64,000 nt of DNA from Undaria pinnatifida. Taxonomy: Eukaryota; Sar; Phaeophyceae; Laminariales; Alariaceae. Positions 1 to 10,876 of this stretch are shown here, one piece after another. The first letter of the stretch is position 1, and each line of letters starts with the position of its first letter. The stretch covers positions 159,075 to 223,074 of the forward strand of contig JABAKD010000005.1 in assembly GCA_012845835.1 (NCBI GenBank), written 5' to 3'. The translations under genes and the position numbers were made by a program. Under the pieces are notes generated by a model. The model was not told where the DNA came from, did no database searches, and worked only from the letters and a program-made list of their open reading frames with translations.

Positions 1-420
1 AAACACCCTCGCAGCGCACACCGCACACCCTCTACTTCTATCCGTCGTCGGATATACCGCGCTCTTCGGCGTTGCGCTGGAACTTTTGCGCCTCTGCTCT
101 TCGATCCTGCCCGTGTGGTCGGCCGTGTCTGTGTGCGGCGGCGACTGCGTCCTTTAGTTCGGCTGCTGCATACTTTCTCTCGCTGGTTCCTGTCGCAGCT
201 CACCTCCGCCGCGTGCTGTGGGTGTCTGCTATGAGCCTCTTCGCTCGTTCTAGGCTTCCCCTTCTCTGCGGCTGCTTGTTCTTCGCCCTCTTCAAACCTT
301 ACGGCGTACCACCTCTTCGTGCTGCGGCGGAATCTCCGCACAAACACCATGCAGCGGAATGTCCTTACAGCAGACCGGTATCTTGACTGGGGAGACCAAC
401 TCTTCCGATACACATTCACA
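1..420. other. No supported gene
   Basis: GC-rich sequence before the first tandem repeats. A 104-codon open frame (72-386, +) is rich in Cys, Ala and Ser and shows no motif I recognise. It could be an exon tail or chance, so I do not call a gene. Confidence 0.3.
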
Positions 421-1190
421 GGGCTCTCTCTGTGAGGTACATACATGTGTAGCGCAGCAATACTCCTGTGTGTTTGCGTGTGTAGGATACGCGTACGTGT
501 TCGAACCTGCCATACTACCTCACCTTCCTCCAGCGCTCCTGCGGTACAAAATCCCTTCCATCACATGTGAATGCGTACGTGTTCGAACCTGCCATACTAC
601 CTCACCTTCCTCCAGCGCTCCTGCGGTACAAATCCCTTCCATCACATGTGAATGCATACGTGTTCGAACCTGCTATACATACTACCTCACCCGCCAGCGC
701 TCCTGCGGTTCAAATCCCTTCTATCAAATGTGAAATGCAGGTGTGTACACGACACTGCTTATACCCTGCGCAATCAGCATGGTCACAGCAGTGTGTGTGT
801 ATGTACAGCGGTGTGCACACAGCTCTCGCTGTGTGTAGCACATAGTCTTCATGTGTAGTAGCGCAGCCGTAGTACTCCTGTGTGTTGGCGTGTGTAGGAT
901 GCGCGTACTTGTTCGAACCCCTGCCATACTACCCCACCTTCCTCCAGCGTTCCTGCAGTACAAATCCTTTCCATCACCACCTGGGGATGCAGGTGTGTAC
1001 AGCGGTGTGCACACAGCTCTCGCTGTCTCTGTGTGTAGTACACATACATGTTTAGACTTGGACATGTGTAGCGCAGCAGTAGTACTCCTGTGTGTTTGAG
1101 TGTATAGGATACGCGCACGTGTTCGAATCTTCCATACTACCTCACCTTCCTCCAGCGTTCCTGCGGTACAATTCCCTTCCATCACCTGTC
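421..1190. repeat. Compound tandem repeat, 81-82 bp units inside longer ~200 bp units
   Basis: A block starting GTGTTCGAACCTGCCATACT recurs at 497, 579 and 660 (spacing 82 and 81 bp). Each copy continues through CCTTCCTCCAGCGCTCCTGC and ends near CCATCAC. Diverged copies at about 907 and 1118 sit inside longer ~200 bp units that begin GTGTACAGCGGTGTGCACAC (about 806 and 995) and contain a GTAGTACTCCTGTGTGTTTG-like stretch. All open frames on either strand across this block are by-products of the repetition. The units contain TTCGAACC and GGTTCAAATCC strings that resemble Pol III B boxes, but no tRNA fold is visible. Confidence 0.9.
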
Positions 1191-1435
1191 TATGCATCAT
1201 CTCCTATGTATGTAGTCTAGACTACGCGTCTCCAGCTACGGCTGTGCGTCCTGTAACAAGTGTTCGTGTCTTTCAGCACGTTACATACTACACCTGTGTA
1301 CAACGTAACCCATGCGCACCTTTTCATCACACCATGCGGCCTTTGTAGCCAAATTCTGCTGTTCCCTTTACAGGGGACTAAGTACGAGCATCCTATCGGT
1401 GACATTCTCCGCCTCAAAGCGAAAGTCGCCGACTA

Positions 1436-1680
1436 AACATTCCGCCACTCCCGACGATCGCCAAGTGCCTTCTCGCGCAGTCAAGTGTGACAAATCATTC
1501 AGCCACTCCCGACGATCGCCAAGTGCCTTCTCGCGCAGTCCAGTGTGAAAAATCATTCCGCCACTCCCGACGATCGATAAGTGACTTCTCGCGCAGTCAA
1601 ATGTTGTAAAACATTCCGCCACTCCCGACCATCGTCAAGTGCCTTCTCGCGCAGCGAGCCACCAGTCAAGTGTAACAAAA
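1436..1680. repeat. 58 bp tandem repeat, four units
   Basis: GCCACTCCCGAC starts at 1444, 1502, 1560 and 1618, exactly 58 bp apart. Each unit continues with a GATCGCCAAGTGCCTTCTCG-like core and ends in an A-rich CAAATCATT or AAAACATT. The last unit carries a short insertion (GAGCCACCA). Function unknown. Confidence 0.95.
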
Positions 1681-1689
1681 CACTTCTCC

Positions 1690-3340
1690 ACTTAACACCA
1701 AAAAGAACTTGGCTAAACATGTATTGTTGGGAATGAGGGAACTCCTTGACCCCAAATCGTCGCAAAAAAGGCCATTTTTTGCATGCTTCTCTATGTGTAC
1801 CTAGGTCTACGGGAATTTCCATGCGGCAGCAGTTTTATTTTTCTCCAAATCGCTTTTTGACAGAGGGCTCGACCTCCCAAATGGAAAAAACACCCAGAGA
1901 AGAAGTAATGCACCTCTATATCGTAGCACGCGTGATATGTCCACATATCGACATGTCCATTTGTTCATACGTCCATATGTCTATATGTCCATCGTATCGC
2001 GGGAACAAGCGCTTCGCACTATCCGATGACGGCCAATGGAACAATACTTGCCTCGAGAAGGCGATACTCGTCGTGTGTGCCCACGTAAATGTAAGATACT
2101 TCGCTTTCGACGAGGTTCTTCATTGAGGATTAGTTGGTTTTGAACCGAAAGGGTTAGGGTTAGCTCGAAGTAAGTGTTAACTAGGTGAACACAGGGTTGT
2201 CCGGTGGGTATCAGTGTTCGACGTAAGAGAGTTATCATTGCTCCCCTTCGACTACAAAAGTAACCTGACGAACTAATGTGCATCTAAGCTGACGACGTCA
2301 ATGGATCGCGTGGTGTAATATATGACATGTCGACCAGGTTGGTCTAGAACCGCGCTGCAATAGAGGGAGCAACATGCAATGCTTCCGATAAATCCTCGCC
2401 TGAGCAGCTGTGACCGTTAAACTAACAACTGAATTTGAACCATAAAGGAACCGCACCCAGGTGCACTTAAACCCCTGTGCATACAGTGGGTATTACACGA
2501 CCAACACCGTAGTGACGCAATACTGTTGGATACTCCCGCACTTGGGATACCACGGAATGACACTGACACTGAGACTGATACTGACACAGGGACAGGGACA
2601 GGCAGAGGCACAGATACAAAAACGCAGAAACAGATATAGACAAATTACCGGAACTGCGTTCGCTAGGAATTTTTACGTTTATCATGTTTATAACACGCAT
2701 CTCCATAGAAAGGGTTCCTGTGTGTGGAGAGAACGTAAGTTACGCCTGAGCCGCTGCTTCATCTGGCGGATGACTGGACGAACTCATCTATGTCCAATTT
2801 CCCTATCTGACGCCCCAGTTGTCACTGGATAAAAGCTCCGAAGAGAAAGCCAGAAGTTGAATGTTAGTGTCGAAGTGACGTTTGCAAGTGGCCACTGCCT
2901 GCATTCGTCGCTGGACGTGATGAATCCATCTCGTTAGATGAAGCCTGCTGGCATTCTTTCGATAACTCTCTTGAAACCCATGTACAGTTGCCACGCTGTT
3001 ACTCTATGACGTTATCTCTCTACATATGCACGCTACGTTTCCTCATTAGTAGCACTAAGCAGATGGACCCAACTTGAGCTAGGGTATTGACTTAAGAACC
3101 TCCGTACCAAACCCAAATCCGGAATTTCAGAAAACCAGAACGGGGTTAACGATGGAAAATCCTACATCGTAGACATACAGCTAGCTAACATTATGGAAAA
3201 CGGTGCACGGCACTGGGTAGTTTTCAAGTTGAGGACCGGTGCCAGCTGAAATATATTTAGACGGAAAAGGCTTTGACCTCTAAAGCAGCACTCAATTGAC
3301 TGAACCTGTGCAGTTTTCTTCGGAGACTGTCAAGTTGACA
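1690..3340. other. No gene seen; short simple repeats only
   Basis: Contains a degenerate ATATGTCC(A/G) run at about 1935-1990, a telomere-like GGGTTAGGGTTAG at about 2150, and a degenerate GACACT/GACAGG hexamer run at about 2558-2640. Open frames are short and featureless. Confidence 0.5.
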
Positions 3341-3400
3341 CGGTCGGCGACGGCGGTCGGGAACACTGTCTATATATAGTGTTCCCGCCGTCGCCGACCG
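3341..3400. repeat. 60 bp hairpin (inverted repeat)
   Basis: The left arm 3341-3367 begins CGGTCGGCGACGGCGG and ends GGAACACT. The right arm 3378-3400 begins AGTGTTCCCGCCGTCGCCGA. The arms pair over 23 bp apart from a 4-base bulge in the left arm, leaving a loop of about 10 bases (GTCTATATAT). The stem is far more GC-rich than its surroundings. It could be a small foldback repeat, a structured RNA or a terminator-like hairpin; nothing distinguishes these. Confidence 0.9.
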
Positions 3401-3980
3401 TGGCTAGAGTAGGGGTTAGGGCCCCACCTAGGAGCCTCTGTCGCGAGTGTCCATCATTTTCGCGTTTCTAGGTCGTACGCATTTAAGATGCTTTCTGAAT
3501 TCGCGATGGGGACTCGTATCGCGATAAACGTAGAACGTTGTCGCAAACGAATATTGCTACGTAGCCACCTAAAAAAACTTAGGGTTAATCCTAACCCTTA
3601 CCCTAGCTTTAAAACCCCAAGTCTAGTGATGAAGTGCCCAGGTACTGTGGACCATGGCTAGGGTAGGGGGGATACTCCTATTTTTATCCCCGCTTTTAAA
3701 ACATTTGCGCGCACGACCCTTTACCTCGCTGATAGATACGAATTCTGACGAATATACCAGGTATATGCAAACGTAGGGTACCATTCCAATGCGGATTCGT
3801 TTTGCAAGCATTGAACAGCACAAAAGCTCAAGACCGCAACGGAACAGGAGCGTTCCTCGCGCAAGTGTCCCCGAGCAACCACCACAAGCACAGGCCTAAC
3901 CTAAACCCTGACCCGAAGAGTGAGACCCCAACCGTAGCGGTAGCCCTACTAGGCGCTATAGTAAAACTATACAATCATAC

Positions 3981-4382
3981 TTGATTTGCGTCAGTGTTTG
4001 TTGTATACCTAGACGGCGAAGACATCAACCTGAGATCGCACTCTCATTTCTCTCAGCATCCGTTTCAGTTTTGATGGAGGTGAACGGGATGATCGAGCTG
4101 ATCAAGGTCATCGAGGTCATGGAGGTGGTCGAGGTGATTGAGGTGATCCACCTGATCGGGTTAATTGAGGCGAACTACTTGATCGAGTTGATCGAGGTGT
4201 CATCGAGGTGGTTGGCTCCCCAAGTCAGTCGCCCGGAAGACGTAATTTTTTTTTCGCCTATCTCAGCACGGCCAGGACACCTATCGTCGGACTCCCGTTT
4301 TCGAGTGAGATACACAGAAGAGCTTTCCTCTACGACTAACACTGCCTCAGCGAGGGAACCTTCGTGTAACTACTGGATATGA
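3981..4382 (+). CDS. Doubtful ORF with Ile/Glu/Val repeats
   Basis: A 133-codon open frame. Its middle (about 4074-4200) is a degenerate repeat of GATCGAGGTG-type 9-12 base units, translated as runs of IEV, VIE and LIE residues. The flanking parts have no recognisable domain. The repetition itself may keep the frame open, so coding is uncertain. It overlaps the probable edge of an A-family MITE at its 3' end. Confidence 0.15.
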   Translation: MICVSVCCIPRRRRHQPEIALSFLSASVSVLMEVNGMIELIKVIEVMEVVEVIEVIHLIGLIEANYLIELIEVSSRWLAPQVSRPEDVIFFSPISARPGHLSSDSRFRVRYTEELSSTTNTASAREPSCNYWI

Positions 4383-4605
4383 ACGCTCGTTTTACTACTG
4401 GACGAATGACTCTGTACGTCACAGACAAACAATATCTGCACAAGTTCTTTGCAACAGGCATCCGCCCAGTCCATTGCGGGTTTGAATCGCACAAAAGTAA
4501 AAGAGCAAGAAACCTCAAAAACGCCGAACGAACAGGGGGGCACTCGCACGAGTGACTCCGAGTGGATGCAATCCCCCCCCCCTTCGACTTTGGCAATGGT
4601 TTTCG
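4331..4605 (-). mobile_element. Family A MITE, decayed copy
   Basis: The internal palindrome ACTCGCACGAGT (about 4543-4554) followed by GACTCC matches, in reverse orientation, the subterminal palindrome of the 20829 and 9373 copies, including the neighbouring CCCCCCTGTTCG-type stretch. The outer ends (near 4605 and 4331) resemble the CAAGGCTACGG terminus only weakly. Boundaries are estimated from the ~58 bp palindrome-to-end distance of the best copy. Confidence 0.5.
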
Positions 4606-4793
4606 CGGGCAAAATTGGCATTTGTTTGTTGATCTTTCGAATTTCGTTGTCAGTATGGTTCTCAGCATCATGGAATATTATTCTCCCCTTTGGTCAGATA
4701 CATCAACCGCAGACTCTTGCAATCTCCGATTAATTTTGCGAACACATATAGTGTCCAAAATCAAATCTACTAGAATAGCAAACACTACGAGGT

Positions 4794-5175
4794 AGGTGAT
4801 ATCACCTCATTACCTATGCAACCAGCCATGCCGCAGCTCCAATCCATTTTTTTCTGCCCCCCCAACCCCCTCGCCCCCTTCCCCCGCACTACCTGCAACA
4901 CCGCCTAGACCTAGCCCGTAGAACAAAATTCCTCCCAGATATACATTCATGCGACCCAAAGGGGTTCGATTCTCCGCCCTCCCGCTCGCATCCTCGCCCG
5001 CCCCCTTCGTTTTGTTCTCTCCCGCCGCCGCATATAAATCTAAACCTGCCAAAGTGATAAACAGCACCAGACAGTTGATATCACCTTTTTTTCCTTTCTA
5101 GCTGTCAATGCCGTAGCTTCCAAAGATCAGTTTCGACGAAATCCTCGATCTCACAGCTGGAGGGTATTTATATTT
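4794..5175 (+). mobile_element. Family D repeat, diverged copy
   Basis: It has the family layout: a CACCTCATTACC segment, C-rich tracts (4853-4885), a CACCGCCTAGACCTAG block, and the terminal module. The module runs from about 5125 (ATCAGTTTCGACGAAATCCT) through CTCACAGCTGGAGGGTATTT to an AT-rich tail. The module's ATG is ATC here. A family B element starts about 30 bp downstream. Confidence 0.75.
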
Positions 5176-5204
5176 ATTTATAATAGTGTCTCTGTGTTGG
5201 CAAA

Positions 5205-6185
5205 ATGATACCATCCGGGTTCCAAACTAGTACCGCTCACAGCCGTCACGGGTGACCAACACCTTATATGGTACACCGTACCGTTCGGCTCATACGATCT
5301 TGCTCGAACCATATATGAAATAACGATACGAGTATATATATTTATATATATGGATGTACAGAACCCCGTTTGCCCTTTCCGCTCCCCTCCCTCCCCCCCT
5401 CCTTCATTTGAAAGAAATGATAGGGGCAGACGGGTGGGTAAGTTAGTATTCAGATGCCTGGAGTGGCCTCCCAGAAAGTACCGCGTGCTTGCCCACGTCA
5501 TCAGTAGAAACTCACTCTCACTTGCGCTGGGCGTGCCCTTGCTAGGCTGTACGCGAGGAGCTGCACCCGACGCCGATCCTGGGGAGCTCGTTCACCTATT
5601 TCCATACTCTCCTGCGACCCCGATTCCCTACCCAGACGTGGTTCATTCTCTCGATTCCAAGACAAAAAAAAGCTTCTTATGTCATTCGCTTTGTCGTCCT
5701 GTTTTTCTCAGACACGACTACTCTTTACTGTTTATATTTCGAACTGCATAGTCATTATCGTTTTCAGGGTCGTGGGAGGGAGATATTTCCTCACTTTGGC
5801 CAGATACACCCGTCAAAGCTTCTGCAATGGCTTTGTCGTCCTGTTTTTCTCAGACACAGCTACTCTTTACTGTTTATATTTCGAACTGCATAGTCATTAT
5901 CGTTTTCAGGGTCGTGGGAGGGAGATATTTCTTCGCTTTGGCCAGATACACCCGTCACAGCCTCTGCAATGGCTTACCTGGTTCGTATCTCGCCCACCCC
6001 CATATATCGTTTTTCTCTCCGTAATGTCAACACCTGGGTTCCTAACTAGTACTGCTTACAGCTGTCTAGGGTGACCGAGCCTCCAAATGGCACCCTACCA
6101 TTCGACTCCTCTAACCCCGAGGTAGTCTGAGACTACTGTTGCCCTACGAACACTAGTAATGGTTGTATTTTACCCCGGCTGAACG
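5205..6185 (+). mobile_element. Family B element, near full length
   Basis: Matches 39190-39965 in inverted orientation over nearly its whole length. The two ends carry related direct repeats: CGGGTTCCAAACTAGTACCG (about 5217) and TGGGTTCCTAACTAGTACTG (about 6035), each followed by GGGTGACC and an ACC(A/G)TTCG block. The middle contains the conserved TGTACGCGAGGAGCTGCACC segment shared with 8.8, 25.1 and 39.6 kb. Unlike the 39 kb copy it has a 142 bp tandem duplication. No intact protein is present. It could be a non-autonomous element with terminal direct repeats; the transposition class is unknown. Confidence 0.75.
5688..5971. repeat. 142 bp tandem duplication, two copies
   Basis: GCTTTGTCGTCCTGTTTTTC starts at 5688 and again at 5830. 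The two 142 bp units are almost identical, so the duplication is recent. It lies inside the family B element and is absent from the 39 kb copy. Confidence 0.95.
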
Positions 6186-6529
6186 TCCCTCCAGCAATCC
6201 ATGCTTTCCTTGGTGTGCAAAACGTAAGCTTTCATGACACCCTTATCGAACGGTTTACGACATTGCGTGTATACGCCGCGTACGCGTGGGCCTCTACCAT
6301 CCTTCTCTTTGCACCACAACATCCGATACACCCTTTCGGGCTGCGAGCGTTGTCGCTCCCCCGATGCGCATTGAAAGCAGATTGCACCTACTTCGTATCT
6401 CAATTTCGACTTGCCTTCGCGACTAACTTCTTAGTTAGTTGCTCGAAGAACTCGACCGTGCGCCACCTTTCTTACACACTTGCGGGAACATACGGGGAGA
6501 GAGGGGCGTAGCCAGGAAGACCAGAGAAG
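6186..6529. other. No gene seen
   Basis: Short overlapping frames on both strands without motifs, between the end of the family B element and the start of family C. Confidence 0.4.
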
Positions 6530-8040
6530 TATGACATTGATCGTACGACTATAATCGGTTGGTAATTTCCCTGTGTTTATCTAGATTATCGGAGTAGAGA
6601 CAACGTAGATCCCTACCTGCATCAGTGACCGACCCCAAAGTTCCATACCCCAAAGTTCCTTGGAATGTAGATTCTGTCTAATGACCTGGGAGGGCGACTC
6701 CACCATCACGTGCACTGGATGTGACTCCGCACGGCGGGCGAATCTTGCTGGCGACATGGTGCAGTCATGGGGTGCCCGTCATTTTTCCTATGATTATACC
6801 GTTCGTGTGTAATGTCCCCTTGTGGTAGAGGCATATACATCTACACTAATATACTGCAGTAAATGTCTGTCGCCAACGAGGTCGGCACTGGTTTTATGGG
6901 GACCCAATGCTCCAAAGAGTATATATTGTAGGTTTCGTACCTCTAGAGCGAGACAGTCGACAATTTTTCAAATATGTATCGCTGGTAGCATGATACAGTC
7001 ACTTCACGTCAAAAAAAGAATCCCAGGTGATACGTGCCGAAAATAGGAGACTAACCTTCGTTACCGGCGAGGCGGGGTCGCAGTGTGAATCATACAACAT
7101 AGATGCTGCCATTCTACCCATACCGATTGGCTCCAATCCAGACAATATTTGTCGCCCCAACCAGCGACCAAGGTGTGTAAACCTCGGGGGAAGCAGACGA
7201 GAGCAACCCCTCTGACGGTACATTTGTAGGAGTGCAGGGGTCTGGCGTTCGTGGCGTTCGATACCCACACTGTAGTTTGGATTCCTTGGTAGTTTGTGCG
7301 ATGGGCGTTCGAACAGTTTTAGAGTCAGCTGTGCACCGCCCGACGCGTGACGCAGAACGGCAGATTTTACTCGCAGGTCTTCATTCAATCAACACAGGTG
7401 TGTGAGTGTGCCTTTGCAGTGCAATAAGAGCAGACGATGAATCACTTCAGAGCAGTAGCGATCGACGTTCATCGCATGTTCCAACATGACTCGACGGCAC
7501 TAACAACTCAAGCATCGTGGCTGGGCTGGACCTCCGCTGGCCTGCCACATGTGCATGGAGTACACAGGAATTTTCGTACAAACCCGGCAAACCCAAGTAG
7601 GCCATTTCAAAAGTTAACTCACACTATACCAATTACTTGTTATATGTGTACTAAATCCCACAAGTGTCTGGTATTGTCCTCGTCAATGCGGGTTGTATAG
7701 TTTCCGTGCCCTGAACAAGGCTGAATGATCCTCGCCCTGTTGACCCTGGCGTTGGCAAGGGAGTTACCGGCCGATATATTTTGCGACCCCGTAACACGCG
7801 CGATCGACGTATCACACGCAGCTTGCAAAGCTGAGTTTTGGTCTTAATCATGTTTGGTCGACCTCACAGCTGATGTGTATTTTTTGTCTTGTTTTTGAGC
7901 ACATACTTTACAGAGCATCTCTATATTGTAGACGGTGACAACATAGCTTGTCTTGAAGAACACACACGTGTATAGCCCTCGATCAAATTTACAGCAGTTG
8001 TTTGCTCCGGTTTGATAATGATGATATCATCATCGTAAAA
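6530..8040 (-). mobile_element. Family C repeat, inverted copy with internal insertion
   Basis: Read on the minus strand, 8035-7890, 7270-6930 and 6830-6530 match 33128-33260, 33255-33600 and one unit of the 33.6-35.3 kb array, in the same order. Shared strings include ACACCTTGGTCGCTGG, CTACCAGCGATACA and ATGGTGGAGTCGCC. About 600 bp (roughly 7280-7886), absent from the 33 kb copy, contains a family D end, so a nested insertion is likely. A CCCCAAAGTTCC duplication interrupts the array-like unit near 6630-6660. Confidence 0.7.
7688..7886 (+). mobile_element. Family D fragment nested in family C
   Basis: Contains GTATAGTTTCCGTGCCC, CCCTGTTGACCCTGG and CCCGTAACACGCGCGATCG. These are followed by GCTTGCAAAGCTGAGTTTTG and CTCACAGCTGATGTGTATTT, which is the D terminal module. 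The ATG is changed to CTG and a few bases are inserted in the module. Confidence 0.75.
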
Positions 8041-8239
8041 ACGTCAGAACAGGCTCCAACCGCCACATAGTATTTAATGTAGTATTGTCTTACACAGCGA
8101 TACAACCGGTCAAAGCTGCTGTTATGATTGTCGTCGCCATACACGCCAGGACATGCTCCATTTTTTTTCTTGACGAGCAGTACGTACTTTGCCAACGCAC
8201 CACTGCGTAATATAACATGTGATAGTAGACTATCGCAAT

Positions 8240-8930
8240 CTCGTTAGGGTTCGAGTATAGGTTCGACTACAAAACAAATCAGCACTCTGAGCACAAGCCA
8301 AACATCGGGAGACGGCCCGTTCACCCCTTGACCGACGGTAATTTCCAATAATTCCACTTGGCCGACGCCAAAGTTGTAGGTTTTTCCTAAACCGATCGTT
8401 TGAATACTCTTGACCGCTGGGCATTTCCCTTGACTGACCATCTCGTGATACCAGGTATATTGCCGTGCGAAGACCCCGAGACAACATTTTTTTTTTTTCT
8501 TAATCCTTGCAGCTTCTGCAGTCTCTATCCGCGAATACGCGTGTACAACACGCGCACTGCTGCGTGAGTGCAGCCGGATAACCCCGTCGCGCGATCTCTC
8601 GGAGGCAGGGGAAATCCCCGAAGTTGACGTCCAGCTCACCCGAACCTGGGGTTTTCTGTGGGGTTGATGGCGAGCCACGCGGACTCCAATGCCTGGCTCG
8701 ACAACAATATATCCTCAGAAGCCCGGCCTGGCCGGCAAATCCAGGAACTACCGCATGCCTGCCCACGATATTAGCAGGAGCCCCAACCTACCTGTGTTGG
8801 CCGTGCCTTTGTCCGCTTGTACGCGACGAGCTGCACCCGAGACAGATCCTGACGGGCTCGTTAACGTTTTTGTACAACCACCTGCGACCCCGATTCCCGA
8901 CACAGACACGCTTAAATATTTTTGTTAAAA
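8240..8930 (-). pseudogene. Family B fragment with degenerate coding segment
   Basis: 8720-8915 matches the conserved part of family B (TGTACGCGACGAGCTGCACC at about 8819). 8320-8660, read on the minus strand, gives a broken protein resembling one read on the plus strand at 25.28-25.66 kb. Shared features are a KTP...EI.RRG stretch, an EMVSQG peptide and a K.Y.FGV.Q...LEI.VG.G stretch. The frame is interrupted in both places. I do not recognise the protein; it may be the remnant of the coding region of the autonomous B element. Confidence 0.55.
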
Positions 8931-9372
8931 ACAAATAAGTATATATATACATTTTTGACACAGCAATCGGGAGACAAAGCTACCTTTTATCACCCTGCAG
9001 TGGCGTGGCGACGGTAAAGGCGACGGTAAAGTTGCTGCATTAGATTTTCTCTGAGGATCTTCACCTTCAACAGGAGCTCTAAACCTTTGTGAAAACGCTT
9101 CATTTGGGGCAGCAATAAATGTGTTGTTGCATGATGAATTCCATTCATCGAGTAAACAACGATGTTAGGTTATAAGAGATGAATGAAGTGCACATTGTAT
9201 CTTCGAGTCTGAGTTGAAGAGCTCGCCCCGATTCAGAATGTGTGTCAAGACACGAATACCCGCTACCTCTACAGTTGCACGCGTCGGTCTCCTTTATGAG
9301 GCTGTTGTCTCGCTTGGGTGAAAAATGATATTGTGCATCTGGTACTGTGGTACTGTGGTACCTGTTACTCTG

Positions 9373-9647
9373 GACCAAAGTTACGATACCGGAGTCAATT
9401 TTTGGGCCCTTATTTGCGATTGCTCGGGGTAACTCGATCGAGTGATCCCCCTGTTCATTTGCAGTCTACGAAGCCTTGGTGTAAAAAACGATATGTGAAT
9501 CAACAACGAAACGATAAGCTACGCGGTGCCAAAACAACTGCCCCAAGGTATTTCTGGTTGTGAGGCGAACCAGGTCATTCGTTCAAATGTTTCAAACCCG
9601 CTAGTGAAAGAGGGTTCCGGGCTTCTGTCTGTATCGTAGCCTTAGTC
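9373..9647 (+). mobile_element. Family A MITE, diverged copy
   Basis: 275 bp. Starts GACCAAAGTTACGATACC and ends with the inverse-type CGTAGCCTTAGTC. The subterminal palindrome is ACTCGATCGAGT, followed by GATCCCCCTGTTC. The order and spacing match the 20829-21096 copy. No coding capacity. Confidence 0.75.
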
Positions 9648-10015
9648 GCTATTATATGGCGATTGCGTGTGAAGGTCGCATATACTGTAGCCTGTCGTCA
9701 GCAGGTATTTGAGACGGACGGCGTGCTCGTTATCATACGTCAAAATCGATGCTGCTGTATTAGATGTGGCACATATTTCGGGTAACAATTTTCCGATCCA
9801 CGGATTTTCTCGGCCTAGAAATTCTCGCGATGAGCGTGGTAGGAACACCAACTGTATTTCCTAGCCAAACGGTCGTTTGTCGTATTATCGTATTAATGCT
9901 GTCCGAGTTCCAATGTTCTGGTTACGGTTTGAGCCAATGAAACACCAGGGTTCACACACGCCGTCGCATCTGCTAGTTTCACCTGATAAAGTGTTCTTGC
10001 TGGTGACAACGACCG

Positions 10016-10225
10016 ATGCCCTTTATTTGTGTGAAATACCCCAACACGGTCCAGGCGGTGGCGAAGTTCCTGTGGAGTTTCATTACTCCTTGGGTTCGTA
10101 GAGACGTTCGCCAAGTAACCTCTCTTAGGGGAACTTTCGGCACATCACCTTTTATAGGGCTACACATCCGCCGTGGGGACAAACTCATCGCCGGGAGACA
10201 CCGTGAATACAGGCACGACGTCGAG
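10016..10225 (+). CDS. GT23 (FUT8-like) fucosyltransferase, internal exon
   Basis: The 70-codon frame contains IGLHIRRGDKL (HIRRGDK at 10163-10183), the donor-binding H-x-R-R-x-D-K motif of GT23/NodZ/FUT8-type fucosyltransferases. Before it lies an amphipathic W/F-rich helix (AVAKFLWSFITPWVRRDV), as in that family. The exon ends in phase 0 at GTCGAG followed by a good donor, GTAAGC, at 10226. The 5' edge is uncertain: an in-frame TGA lies at 10004, the ATG at 10016 is in frame, and an acceptor-like TCCAG at 10050-10054 could begin the exon at 10055, also in phase 0. The protein would transfer fucose from GDP-fucose to glycans in the secretory pathway. Upstream exons encoding the N-terminal half were not found, so the gene may be incomplete or the exons may lie in undetected short pieces. 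Confidence 0.75.
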
Positions 10226-10645
10226 GTAAGCACAACCGAAACCGCATGCAGAGAAGGGAGGAAATATGCATGTGGTGCAAAAGTGCTTGCTGTGTTCCAG
10301 ACGCGTGCTACGATAGTGGCAGCACATTTTGACTGGAACATATGTGTCTGGCGGTGCTTGCCAACTGAAGAACCACCCGTTATTAGTAACGCTTACAGCG
10401 TTACTTGTGTAACATCTACCGTAGACCATAATATTTTTAATCCGGGTTGTAGGTTTATCTATTTTGCCAAAACGTATCTTGGATGAGGTACAGAACACCT
10501 CAGACAAATTTGACCCACCTCTGTCGTAGCTTCGCGTCACCATTGAAGTTGTGGTGCGAACAGGAGAGTGGAGAGGCGATTCTTGCACGACGAAACACCG
10601 AAACTTTTTTCCTCTGTATGATCACATGCTATTTTGGTCCACCAG
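10226..10645 (+). other. Intron 1 of the fucosyltransferase gene
   Basis: 420 bp, GTAAGC at the 5' end and CCACCAG at 10639-10645. Removing it joins two phase-0 exons whose products are adjacent in GT23 proteins. No conserved element is seen inside. Confidence 0.65.
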
Positions 10646-10876
10646 GCATACTTAAAGGAAGCGGTGATCTTCCTCGAGAAAGGCCTTAACGGAACCTCAG
10701 CGGATGATATCGAAGGCATATGGGTGGCGTCGGATGATGCCAAAATGATTGACGAAGTCCGCACCCTTGCTGGCAACTACTTTCCAAGCGTGCGTAGCGA
10801 GGACATTGTGTATGCTGCGAATGGAGTGGCCGGATCGCTCCAGCCTTCAAATATGGTTACGCACACGAACCACCAG
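10646..10876 (+). CDS. GT23 (FUT8-like) fucosyltransferase, next exon
   Basis: 77 codons, phase 0 at both ends: acceptor CCACCAG before GCATACTTAAAG, donor CAG|GTACAG at 10877. The product AYLKEAVIFLEKG...IWVASDDAKMIDEV...YAANGVAG corresponds to the part of FUT8-type enzymes after the HxRRxDK motif: a helix, then the (Y/W)(L/V)A(S/T)DD strand, then the variable 'expose/conceal' strand. The ASDD motif is intact. There are no internal stops. Confidence 0.75.

Noticed and set aside
72-386. 104-aa ORF at the window start
   Set aside because: Cys/Ala/Ser-rich, no motif, next to GC-rich tandem repeats. Could be an exon from outside the window, but there is no support.
724-1200. 158-aa minus-strand ORF
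   Set aside because: It lies wholly in the compound tandem repeat, and the product repeats with the DNA unit.
2140-2165. Telomere (GGGTTAGGGTTAG)
   Set aside because: Only one and a half units here, with other isolated short matches in the window (for example 3410 and 63343). No array, so probably chance or interstitial debris.
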